Assembly: GCA_051294375.1 (NCBI GenBank) | Contig: CM119266.1 | Span: 22,419,114 to 22,483,113, forward strand | Length of the DNA stretch: 64,000 nucleotides | Reading direction: 5' to 3' | From: Paraspadella gotoi | Lineage: Eukaryota; Chaetognatha | Shown: in pieces, positions 27,405 to 38,500 of the stretch | Position numbering within the stretch: the stretch's first letter is position 1 | Layout of the letters: each line of letters starts with the position of its first letter | Notes under the pieces: model-generated | What the model saw: only the letters and a program-made list of their open reading frames with translations | Told to the model about the DNA's origin: nothing | Databases searched by the model: none | Program-made: the position numbers and the translations under genes

Positions 27405-29394
27405 GAGAGAGCGAGAAGGACGGGGGTCGAGTCTTGTGATAAGGAGAATGAGAGAGAGAGAGAGAGAAAGGGAAGGTGGGGATTGAAGAGAAAGGGAGGA
27501 AAGAGAAGGAAAGGGAGGAAAGAGAAGGAAAGGGAGGAAAAGGAGGAAAGAGGAAAAAAGAGCGAGGGAGCCTTTGCGATAAGAGATAAATAGGGACGGA
27601 GAATTCGTGACAAGTAAAAGAGTGAGGGCAACCATGGGGAGAAGAACGGGTTGGGTAAAGAACGGGTGGGGCAAGGGCTGGGGTGCAGGAGCGAGGGGCG
27701 AAACGCTGGGCGTGGCCCGCGAGTTCCGGGGGGAATCGCATATCAAATCATCCTCGTTTCACAAGTGGATGCGTCGCCGTTGTTATCTGGATTCCGGATT
27801 CGGTCGAAGAAAAAAAAAACCGTCGCCTTCTTTTTTTTTTTTTTTTTAGACACTTTCCTCCCATCTTTTTTGTTTAATTATTTTTTTTTAAATCCATTTT
27901 TCCTTTTCTTTTTTGTTACTAACAAAGCGTACGCTTTCGAACTTTTCTTGTGTTATAGGAATTTGAAACTTATTCCATGAGCAGCTTTTTTTTATTTTTT
28001 GTCAATCTTATTTTTTTATTCTTTACCTTGAATTTATTTTTTTTTTTAAATTTTGTTTTTTCCTCTCATGTCGAAGACGACCAAACAAGTTTTCAATTTT
28101 TCCGACCTTATTATAGAAAACAGTTTAATTAAAATTAAAAGATTATTTTCACCAGTTAAAAATGCATTCTCACTTCGTTTTTCTCTTCTTTTCTGAAAAA
28201 TAGTATACAGAAAATACCGTTTAAAAAAAGGATAAAAAAAAAGAAAGAGAATCAAAGCAGAGGCCGGCTTGCTGTATATTCAGTAAGAAAGAACAAAGGA
28301 AAATCAAAAACATTTTCTAATTATAAAAGAAAAAAGATGACAATTACTACTTCTACTTCTGCCCGGTCTTCCGGGTTATCGTCGATAATCTATTTAATTT
28401 TTTTTTTCTAAATACAATTTCATAATTATTTAGACAGGAACGCGCGACATAAAAATGTGTAACAAGAGAAAATATCCTGTTTTTCTAAAGTTTTGAAAAG
28501 AATTTGCAGCATTAAATCACACGAACACACATCGTGAGGTCTTAAATCAAAAGTTTCACCTACTTTTTAACCCTCACTCAATTCAGCAAATATCGTCTCT
28601 CTTTTTCCTAAAACCGAAGGGAGTGATTTAAAACGCGTCAACTAAAAAGTGTGTTGATTCGTATCCCAACCCGTTTCAGTGTCTCTCTCTCTATCAGAAG
28701 AGAAATGTTGAGTCATTACTAAATGGACGAAGATTGTTTTGATTGTGGATTTTGATAAGAACATTCAAAAATCTGTTAAAAACAACACCGTTTTATTCTC
28801 TCGAAAAAATTTCGGACGTTTAAAAATTTTAGTATGTATACCATTAGAAATAATAATTCTCAAAATTTTTGTTTACTCATTACTACACCATCTTAAATAA
28901 TACTGAATTTTATAACTTAAAGTGATAAAATCCCCACATGCGTAATTTTCCCCTGTCTCTCTCTCTCTCTCTGCAGAAAATTATTATCGTTTAAGTTTTT
29001 ATAACTATATTAAATAAAAACTTAAAGCGAGAAAAAACACGTTAAAAAAACATTACAAAAACAATAAAAAACCGGCTTCTTCCGTATTATTCGAATTTCT
29101 CGGAAATGTCACAATTTCCCTTTTTTCGAGTTCGAAGGGCGAAGCCTGAGGCACGTTGCTCAATTAAGCACGAATACATCCCACGCTTTTTTATCTTAGA
29201 CTGAAAAGGTCCTTTAAGTAGGAAAAAAAAAGAATAAAAATAAAACAAAAATATTTATAATAATAAACAAAAACTAAAGCAAAAAAAAAAAAAAAGACGA
29301 AGAAAGATTTTGTTTATAAAACAATTTTCAGTCTTGCCCAACACAGATACATCGAGAACGTAACAAAGAAAATCACGCTCATCATTTAATCGAA

Positions 29395-29495
29395 GAACTG
29401 GCGAGCCGACGAACTGGCGAACAGGCTAGCCGGCCAACGGTCTAGCCGGAGAACCGGCCAACCGTCTAGCCGGAGAACTGGCGAAGCGAGGAAGC
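29395..29495. repeat. 24-bp GC-rich minisatellite
   Basis: About four imperfect units such as GTCTAGCCGGAGAACCGGCC followed by AACC, with many internal GCCGGC/CTAGCCGG palindromic words. It stands out from AT-rich flanks. Confidence 0.75.
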
Positions 29496-30454
29496 GTTTC
29501 ACTCGTTGTCGACTCTATTATTAATTATTTGCTTTCTTTGCTTTGACCACGGATTCATGTTTGGCCGTAAAAATAAATCCTTGTGCGTTGAAATCCTCGC
29601 TCAAACATCGATGACCTTACCACCATCACCTCCTCCTCATCCTCCTCCTTCTCCTCCTCCTCATTTTTTGATGTCTGGGTTTAAACCGTCACTTTTCTCA
29701 GTTCTTGTACTTTTTTATTTTCACTTGTTGCTTCGATTCGATCCTCGTTTCTTTTTTTTTCTTTTTTTTTAAATTTTATTTGACCTCCGTTTTTATTATT
29801 TTTCTTTGGGAATTTTATTTCCAGCTTCGATGCACAGTTTTTTGAAAATGAAGGAAGTCCCAACGGATTCGAACCATACTCAAGTCGCCCGTCAACGAAG
29901 AAGACTGCGTTCGTCCAGAGGAATTGGAGAGGGTAGGAGGTGGAGGAAGCCGTTGGCGTCAATTATAAAAAGGAAAGGAGGTGGAGATTGACGCATCGGC
30001 TACGAGGTGACGCAGCCGTCGGTCACCGGTGACGGCGAACTTTTAAGTTTCCTCGGCGCCGAAAATTCAGCGAACCTCAAGAGGAAATTCGAAAAATGGA
30101 AAAGAAAAAAAAAAAAAACCCACAAAAATCAAACCGCGGAAGCTACGATCACCTGACGTGGGAAAAATTACAAATGAAATCGAGGTGAAAAATCAAATTG
30201 GTTGTAAATACGTTTTCTCGGCCTCATTATTACGGACTAAAACTTTTATCCCGATCGGTTTTTAATGTTCTAGATAGCATTCCTTTTTGCTTTTTATCGA
30301 CATTTATTACAAATTTACTTTGCAAAGAGATTTTTGAAGTTTATTTACTCTTGCGTGTATAATTTAAATGTATAGAATTGTTTTAATTTGATTTAGTTTT
30401 TGTCACGCTAATTCTTTAAATTACTTTGTCTCAATATTACCATATTAATAGTAA

Positions 30455-30690
30455 TGAAGAGACAGCAATTATTGATAAGTGTTAATGACAGAACCGTTCA
30501 ATATAAGCAGTCCCTGAGCTTCGGATCAGGCTGTAACACCATGTTACAGGCGGGTTAAGCGCCCCGTCCCTCTTAACTGCCAGACGACCACCGGGCTAGA
30601 ACCCCGGACCTTTGGGTTGGGAGGCGAATGACTTGCCTCCGGCACCAATGGCCACTGATGAACGGTTGGTGGATTTTAGTCCACCATAGT
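30455..30690 (-). repeat. Full-length tRNA-derived SINE-like element upstream of gene A
   Basis: This is the most complete copy of the family also seen at 13741, 14440 and 14897. On the minus strand, 30607-30591 reads CCGGG-GTTCTAG-CCCGG, a perfect 5-bp stem and 7-nt loop like a tRNA T-arm with a Pol III B box. No intact tRNA cloverleaf was found. The element ends about 90 bp before the start codon of gene A, so it may lie in or near its promoter. Confidence 0.7.
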
Positions 30691-30780
30691 AATTAAGAAA
30701 AAATGGTTATACTTCATAATAAAAAATAATATTTTCAGGAATAAACCACAAATGAAATTAAAAAACCCTAATCAAAGAAG

Positions 30781-33700
30781 ATGAAACGCCTCGCCAGAGT
30801 CGCCCTGATTATTGCCTCGTTCAACTTCGTCGCATCCCTGCTCCCGTCATCCGCAAATTCGGACTTCTCAAAGACCGGAACCAATCTGTCCGCAGCCGCA
30901 CAGATCTCTTCGAACGGCTCCTCGGTGCCCGATCTCCCAATTACTTTTCTCCACGCCTCCAAATGCGTCGCCGTCACCGTCAAAGAAGTCATCTACGAAG
31001 AGAACGGTTACGTGACGATTCCGTGGTCGCGATATCTCGTTCCCCAGTGGACGCGGGCTTGGCTGGCACTGGGTGACCAGCATTTTCTTTTCGACGGGCA
31101 AGTCGTGAGAGACGAACACATCGCTCTTTTGGTGGAATTCGTCGATGAATTTCGGAGAGAATTGAAGGAAATGTTGAAGGTTATCGGATATCGTTTCGCC
31201 GAACAGGTGAGTTAAAATTTTTAACATTGCAAAAGAATGAAATACATACTAACTACAGGCACGCGAAGGTTTTTGGCACCTTTGATTATATATTTCGATT
31301 TTATATAATTCGATTTTCGGGCTGAACTAATGAGGATTGTGATTTTTTTATGTTTTGAGGTTGCTAATCACGATTTAGTGTAAAATCATTTATTTTGTTA
31401 TAATTAAACCGTTATCTTCCTAGAATTGCACTCGCGACCATTGGAGTCAAAAAATGAACGCCGACTTTGTACTCTTCGACAACGAGGACGAACCCCAAAC
31501 GACCCAGGTCCTCACCTCCTTCGATTTGAACTACGGCTGCCACTTTGACGCGTCGCTCGCGATCGACGAGTCCCATTTGCTGCTCAATAAATCTCTGGTG
31601 AATTCTTTCCTGCGGCACGTGGCTCCCGCTTACGTGGGTTCCGGAGGGCCAGACCCCGCCATCCGTGACGCGTCCGCCATGGTTACCAAGTTGCCAAAGA
31701 TTCTATACGCCGATGAGATAGCCAAATGGATCTCCGATGATGAGGACGGTTATGAAAGTACGTTTTTATATGCATTGATCGAATTTACTACAAATTTCTT
31801 ATTACCCACGTCTTTTTGACAACTTCGCTTAACTTTATTTTAATTTAATTTAATTTTATTTTATTATAAACTCATTAAAAAATTTATTCAAATTTAGCTG
31901 AAACCTTCGATGACCTATTTCTTTCGCGTTTTGAAGAAGACGAATTCATTGAACAAATTATCGACTACCACGAGCTCTCCCGATTTTTGAAAGAGCGCTT
32001 TGATAGGATAACCAAGCTACTAAACAATATTGGAAGCGCCGCTTTGAACCACGCCTTAGTCTATTATCAGCCAGAGAAGACCTTGAGCAACTCTAAGCAA
32101 CTCAGGTAACGTTGTACACAAAAAAAAATCGTATATAGTACTACTTATATACTATCGCTGTAAAATAAAAAAATCGAATCAAATTTCAGGTCATTAATTC
32201 CATGGTCGAGCGACGATCCTCTAGGCGATCATCTCATCTTCGCCGCCAACTATCCTCGCAACGTCTTCGCCGACAAAGACTCGTTTCTCGACGGCTTTCT
32301 CGACGACATAAATGTCCATCCCGTAGAGATCGACGGCGAAACGACAAAGGCGCGCCTCCTCGTGACGACGCCGAACCTCTTGTCGCCACCCGCGGGCCTT
32401 TTGTTGGAGATAACGTCTCTCGACAACGTTCACTTTCTTCGTGACGGTCATTACGTAAAGATGAGTGACTCGACATCCGCTCCGACGCGAACGATGATCG
32501 ACCTTCGTGACGTCAAAGATTTCAGCCTCGATCGGTTAAACGACTCCGAGTATCTGGCCAGATTGGCGCGCAACAACGCGACGCGCGTGAGGTTGGATCC
32601 ACGCCGGTATTGTCGTTACCGGTATTTGCCCGGCGAGCAGCGGAGGAAGCTTTTTTGCAACTTTGCCCTGGAGGAGGAAAGACATCAAAGTTTTCGTAAT
32701 TCAACCCAAGGCAAATATATTTATGCTCAGCTACGGTGCGCGGCGACCATTTTGGAGACCATGGATCTAGAACCGTCCTCAGGAGTGGAAGAGCAACTGG
32801 TAGAGGCTTGTAATACAACAGCCGCGTTTGACTTTGAAATGGTTTACAAAGCTAGACGCTTCATGGCCTATTCGCCGACGGGATTGTTAGCGATGACCGA
32901 TCGCGAGTTTCGGTAAGGGAGAGTTGGAGCTGATTGGATAAATGAAATAAATCATTCAATGATTGATTCGTTAATTCCTTGATCTAATGTCTGTAATGAT
33001 TCAATTATTGGTTTTGCGTAATTTTGATTCGTTCTCAGTCATTAATTTATCCATTTACATATCTATTTCTTTCAAGTCTTTCTTTCATTAATTTAATAGT
33101 AATTTCAATATTAATTTTTTCAGTTTTGAATTAATAGTTAAATTTTTTTTGGGTTAATTTTACTTTCGCCGACCGACTTTAATGTTAAGGGTAGTTATGG
33201 AGTAGTTTAGGATTAGGGTTATGAGGGTTTAAGGTTAAAATAATAATTGGTTTAAAAATAAATATTTTTAAGTAAAATAGTAAAATAATAAAATTTTATT
33301 TATATTTTTCATAATCTTTTATGCTTAATTTAATTCAAATATTTTTGGCGTGATTTTATTTTCCCTTTTAAGGTAAAGTAAATTAATAATTAATTTTTTA
33401 ATAGTTTTAAAAAAAAAACCCCAGTCGTCGAAAGTAAAATTTTACCCTATTTTTTTTCACCCTAGATTCAATTCCATTCTAATTATTCATCAGGGCAACG
33501 CGTTTCACCGGTTTCGATACTTTACTGTTGTCCGAAGCGGAAGCAACCGGAATGCATTGCATCCACGTGGATCGAAACGAGTTCATCCAAGTGACTTTCA
33601 ACGACGACCAAACTTTCCTCTCGCCGTTGGAGCACGAGGAACGACACTTCTCCACCCGTTCCACCGTACAATCGGACGGCCATTTCCGTGATCCTTCAAG

Positions 33701-33938
33701 CGCAGTTAACGTGAAACGGGATCGCTTCACCGTAGTTCGGAGACTCCCTGTTCCGGATTTGGTTGCGTCGCTTGAGTTTAGCCTCGCGAGTCACTTTTTG
33801 CGATTCATTTTTTTTTTCATCTTCGTCCAAAATTGCATTCTGGCGCATTATTTTCCCCTTTGGGCTATCCCGATGTTTAACGTCGTAATCATTTCTTGGT
33901 TAGTTGGTTATTTTCTAGCCTCAGTTAACCTAATATAA
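30781..33938 (+). CDS. Gene A: secreted/membrane ectodomain protein of an unrecognised tandem family
   Basis: I do not recognise this family. Five exons join in frame: 30781-31206, 31424-31757, 31898-32105, 32190-32912 and 33494-33938, intron phases 0, 1, 2, 2, giving 711 residues. All splice sites are GT-AG. Residues 1-25 look like a signal peptide. Motifs shared with genes B and C are a cysteine followed by TVKEVIYEENGYVTIPW (exon 1), NCT then FVLFDNEDEPQ (exon 2), PNLLSPPAGLLLE, LRDGHY, the CRYRYLPGEQRRKLFCNF cysteine pair, LRC..EAC and PTGLLAMTD (exon 4), and HCIHVDRNEF (exon 5). Two hydrophobic segments (about 664-686 and 690-708) end the protein, so I infer a surface protein anchored near its C-terminus. 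Several N-X-S/T sites fit glycosylation. The start codon context is AGAAG-ATG. A polyadenylation signal AATAAA lies at 34052. A MITE sits in the last intron. Confidence 0.8.
33151..33447. mobile_element. MITE-like element in intron 4 of gene A
   Basis: The ends are imperfect terminal inverted repeats: the left begins GGGTTAATTTTACTTTCGCC, and the reverse complement of the right end begins GGGTAAAATTTTACTTTCGA. The 297-bp element has an AT-rich interior with GGATTAGGGTTATGAGGG, and no coding capacity. Related ends occur near 8686, 15345, 16340 and at 63371-63537. Confidence 0.7.
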
Positions 33939-34379
33939 ATTCATTTACATTCCTTGTTTTACACCTGATTCTTTCCCCTCGTTTTAATGTACGTATTCAT
34001 ACAAAAGTATTTTTAAATTATCTGTATTCAGAGAAAACGTACCCTTGCATTAATAAAAGTGATAATATGCCATGAGGCTTCTTTATACACGCTATTTGGA
34101 TTAGTGAGAATTCGGCTTTAAAGAAAAGAAAATATTTTGATTTCCAAATCATTTTCACTTTTTATTTCGCGCTCTCAATCGCCCGCAGTTCTAACGAATG
34201 ATTTTTTGGCACTATCTACTAAATCCAATCATGAGTTATGTTGAAGGAAATCACTATAATTAATGCCATTAATGGTGGTTTTTACTTAAAAATAAACTTA
34301 ACAACAACATTATAAATCAGTTTGGAGTCTATACTAACAATTTGCCCTGTATTTTTCTCTCGCCAGACGGGCGAATAAT

Positions 34380-35095
34380 TATTAAGGTGGAGTGATAAAA
34401 AAATTAAGCAATTAAATATTATTTTTTTGCTGCTTATGGATATATAATTAACAAATTTTAAATCCTTTTTAAAATTTTTTTAATATAATAGTGTAATAAA
34501 TTTAATTTTAATATAATTTTTTATAAAATTGTTAAATTTTAAAATATTTTTTTATTTTTAATAGATTTGGATTTATTGTAAAAAATTAAATTTTTATAAA
34601 ATATATCATATGATATTTTAATGTTTAGATTATAAAAAAGTTTTTATTATAAAAAATAAGTTATAAATTTTTTTTTAAATATTAAAGACGATAAAATTTT
34701 TAATAATATATTTTATATTTTTAATTTAATTTTTTATAAAGAATTTAAATTTTTAATTTTTAATATAAATATTTTGTTTTAACAAAATATATTTTTTTAT
34801 TAATTATATTATTTTGTATTAAAAATCGTTATTTAATCATGTAAAATGATTTTTATGTTTAAATGCTTTATTTTAATAATCATAAGAAGTTAAGAATTTA
34901 AATATAGTTTTTAATCGGTAAGATTTTTTAGATTTATGTTTTATATTTTTTCACTCATTTGTTTGTTATATTTATAAAATAATTTTTCTATATATAAACG
35001 AGTTCAGATTTTTAGCTTTTTCTTTTAATGTTATATTATTAATTTATTATCATATATCATTCATTTTTTTTAGGAATTTTTTATTAACTTTCTTT
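34380..35095. other. Extremely AT-rich spacer between gene A and gene B
   Basis: About 700 bp made almost only of A and T runs, with no open frame and no clear repeat unit. It separates gene A's 3' end from the fragment at 35210-35470. Confidence 0.8.
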
Positions 35096-35209
35096 GATAG
35101 TAACGTCTGGCGAGATCACTATACTTTTAAGATTTGAATGAATAGGAAATCGACCAAGTCAAAAAGTCAACCAAAAAATCATTTTCTCATTAAAATTATT
35201 GAAAGCTGC

Positions 35210-35504
35210 GCTATTTCTTTTAGGTTTATCGACGACAGTCTTCGACCCAACTTCGGCATTGAACCATTTTGGTGGATTTACTTCGCTCTCTTTCGAGCGG
35301 CTGCTTTGTTATGGTCCTTCATATTTCCGCCCTTGCCGCCAAGAAGGGAAGAAACTATTCTGCGACGCGGTTAAAACTGAAATCTATTTTTGCCTGTTAA
35401 TTTTTTTGGCATCAGTTTTAATACTTTTATGTAGTAATGTACTTTTTATGAACGTTCATGTCCTGACTTGCTTCATTTTTTCTATTTTATATGTTATGAT
35501 ATAA
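35210..35504 (+). pseudogene. Possible decayed paralogue of the A/B/C family
   Basis: After an acceptor-like CTATTTCTTTTAG (ending near 35221) an open frame runs to 35504. It contains FRPCRQEGKKLFCDA, which resembles the RKLFCDL/RKLFCNF cysteine motif of genes B and A, followed by a hydrophobic stretch (FCLLIFLASVLILLCSNVLF) like a membrane anchor. There is no ATG start, and the other conserved blocks are missing. I read it as the last exon of a lost family member. The motif is short, so chance cannot be ruled out. Confidence 0.35.
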
Positions 35505-35597
35505 GAAAAATGTTCTTATTTTGTTTTAAGAGAATCGCGAAATAATATATAAATCCATGGATTGCTAACAAAACTGAAGGATCGATGATCAGAGAAG

Positions 35598-38500
35598 ATG
35601 TATTATTTTCGAGGGAACATTGACCTCGTACTCGTTCTCGCAATCTCCTCTCTCTGCCATTGCTCGACTCAAAATTTCGAATCTGTCCTCGACCCTGATG
35701 CCAAAATCGAGTCAACCGGATCCGATGATTCTCCAGAAACTTCTTCAGGTCCTACTTCAGAATCAGAGATATCAATATCACTTGAAGCAGCTTCCGATCA
35801 AGTTTCTATTGAAGAGACGAAAACCGAGGGTAATTCAAAATCGGCTGATGGTGCACAATCGATCGATAGTGCTGCTCACTTCCATCCTTCATTTTCTGGC
35901 CCTCCGTCATTCTCTCATAAGATAAAAGAAATTATTGATACGATTTACACTGTTTCTTTCGGAACTCAATTTTATGAAACTGTAAAAGTAACAGCCTTTG
36001 ATGCACCTCACATCTCTGACATAACATCTCATTTGGACATTAATCTTTTCGAATCCTCGTCATCGCTCCAATCTTTTCATGACTTTTCTTACCAATCGTC
36101 TCCCGATGCTTCTGCCCAATCATTTCCTGACGTTTCTATCCAATTGGCTCGTGACGCTTGTCCCGACGCTTCTCCATCAACGAAAGCGTTTCCACCATTG
36201 TCTTCGGACTGTTCTTTACAATCTACTCTGACATCATCTGACATTTATCCATCTTTCGATCCTGATCGCCAATCATTACTCGACTCTTCTCTCCCATCCC
36301 TGGAAGCTTCTTCCCAATTAGAAATCGATATTAGTAAATCCACAAGCGAAACGATTGATTATTCAACAGTCATATCAAAAGCGACTGAATCAGCTGATTT
36401 TTCTGAAACCAATTTTCATTCACGTTTCCTAGAAATTGCTCGATCCAACGGTATTGCGAATCCTGCGCATGCTCTGCCGGTATCAGACGAGCGTTTGGAC
36501 GATGCAACATCTCCAGCTGAGGATGATTCCCCATCATTTCCTGAACACGCGTCGTCCACCAATACTCTGACTTCGTCTAACTTGCCGGCATCAACCTCAG
36601 AAAATTCCGCGGGCATTGATGAAACGTCGACAGACAGCTATGAAAGGATATCTACCTACTCGTTAAAGAAATTATCTCCCGACACCTTGGAAACACTATC
36701 TCGCGATATCTTAAAAATATCTGACGCTTTTAAACCGATTTTTGGAGAGAATCCTAGCTCCCATGATGCGTTAAATACTAAAAAGAGCTCAAGAAAATCC
36801 CACAAAGGAAAAGTTGTGAATGAAGTGGACGAAGATCTTGACTTTCCCAAAACCTTCCTTCATCGGTCAAAATGTTGCGGAATCACCGTGAAAGAGATTG
36901 TCTACGAGGAGGACGGTCACGTGATAATTCCATGGACCAGAAAAATCATCCCTGATTGGATGTCAACTTGGTTGAATCAACGTAAACCACAAGACTATCA
37001 GCCCGGAGATATGCTAGATTACTCGGTGTCAACGGCAATAGGTTTCGTCAGAGAGGTTCGAAACCTACTGGTTAAAACACTCAGCTTGGCCCAAAACGCC
37101 AAAAACGGAACGACGTCGGTAAATGTATAAAAAAAAAATTACATAATATTAATGTGATTTCAGAATTTTTAAATATTAATTTAATATGACAAACTTCAAC
37201 ATAAATTTAGATATATTATATTATATATTTAGTTTATCTAATTTTCTTTACTAAACTCTAATAGATATCAATTTTTTTCCCTCAGAACTGCACATCTGCT
37301 CAATGGAACCAATTTTTTCCCGTGGATTTTATCCTCTTTGATAATATGGATGAGCCTCAGAAGGCAAGCCTACTTTCTTCCGAATGGGGACTTGAATACC
37401 CTTGCTTTTTCCGAACAACTCCAAACGATACGGAACCCGATAAGCTTCAAATCCAAGCAGTCGGCAACTTTCTTCAGCGAGTGACTCCGATCTATGAAGG
37501 GTTCGGCTTTCATCATCCTGTTTTTAACGACGCCGCCGGCCGCATGGTCGCGGACGCCTTTGTTCGAAGCTCGCTCGAATCTTGGGACGTCGACTCGATC
37601 CACGATTGGGTCTTCCGCAATATTCGGCAGCCTAAAGAGCCTTTCGACGAAATGTTTATTACGGAGATCGACGAGAGAGAATTTTTCGGTCTCATGGGCA
37701 AAGAAGACATATTTTCAATTTTTTTACAGAGGAAGGGGCAGAAAATGGAAGAATTTATTAAACAGATTCAAGTGGCTCTTCTACTCAATGGTAATCTTAT
37801 ATATCATCGTCAAAAAACGATGTGGCCTCCTGATTATGACCACCCGAACCCATTTTTCGGTGGAGTTCCATTCAGGTTAGTACTAATTGTTGATAACATA
37901 GTACATAATACTCAGTTCTTTTTAAGTGCCTTATCCTCGGCTAAAATCTTGGGTTGGTGGTGAATGTGGGGCGAATGACTAGCGTTCACGATACGCCGTG
38001 CCTGATCCAAACAGATGTTTCTTATTTGTCTAAAACGAATTAATTGTGAATCGCGTAAGCGATGAACTATATAACTGGTCATTTTTATCTCGCCCGTCTT
38101 GGCGTGATTTTGGTTCGCCTCTGCTTCTTTGTGACCGTAGTCGTCGTTGTCGTCGTCACGCTTCTTACCATTGTAAATTGTTTTCTCTTTTAATTATATG
38201 TCGCTCTCTATCTCTTTTCCGTCGCTGCTTCTTCTGATTCGTCTAAAACCGAATTAAGCTCTGCAGCGGCTGTCCAGTTTCTCTATCTTTTTTTAGCCGG
38301 ATCTGCTTATCAGCAAATTCAAGCTGCATTAATTAATTATTAATAAATAAGTAATTAATTATTTGTAATTAATTAATTTTGTTATCGAGATTGTTGTTTT
38401 GTAATTAAGAGGCGAGACTGGAAAACGATTTTGACACGAATAAACAAAATTAATATTAATTAATTAATTACTTATCGTGGGCAGATCCGGCATTGTTTGC

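Larger units (their letters stand above)
23421..30454. other. Gene-poor region with simple repeats and CpG patches
   Basis: It contains a GC-rich patch (23640-23850), GA arrays (25720-25795, 25915-25990, 27319-27399), a GAC-repeat patch (25465-25530), a CpG-rich patch (26600-27010), AT-rich DNA (27830-29330), a 24-bp minisatellite (29395-29495) and one weak exon candidate (24219-24374). I see no complete gene. Confidence 0.5.

Noticed and set aside
29860-29885. GGATTCGAACC, a B-box word on the minus strand, as a tRNA gene
   Set aside because: The T-arm pairs only partly, and no matching 5' acceptor stem or anticodon arm was found upstream.
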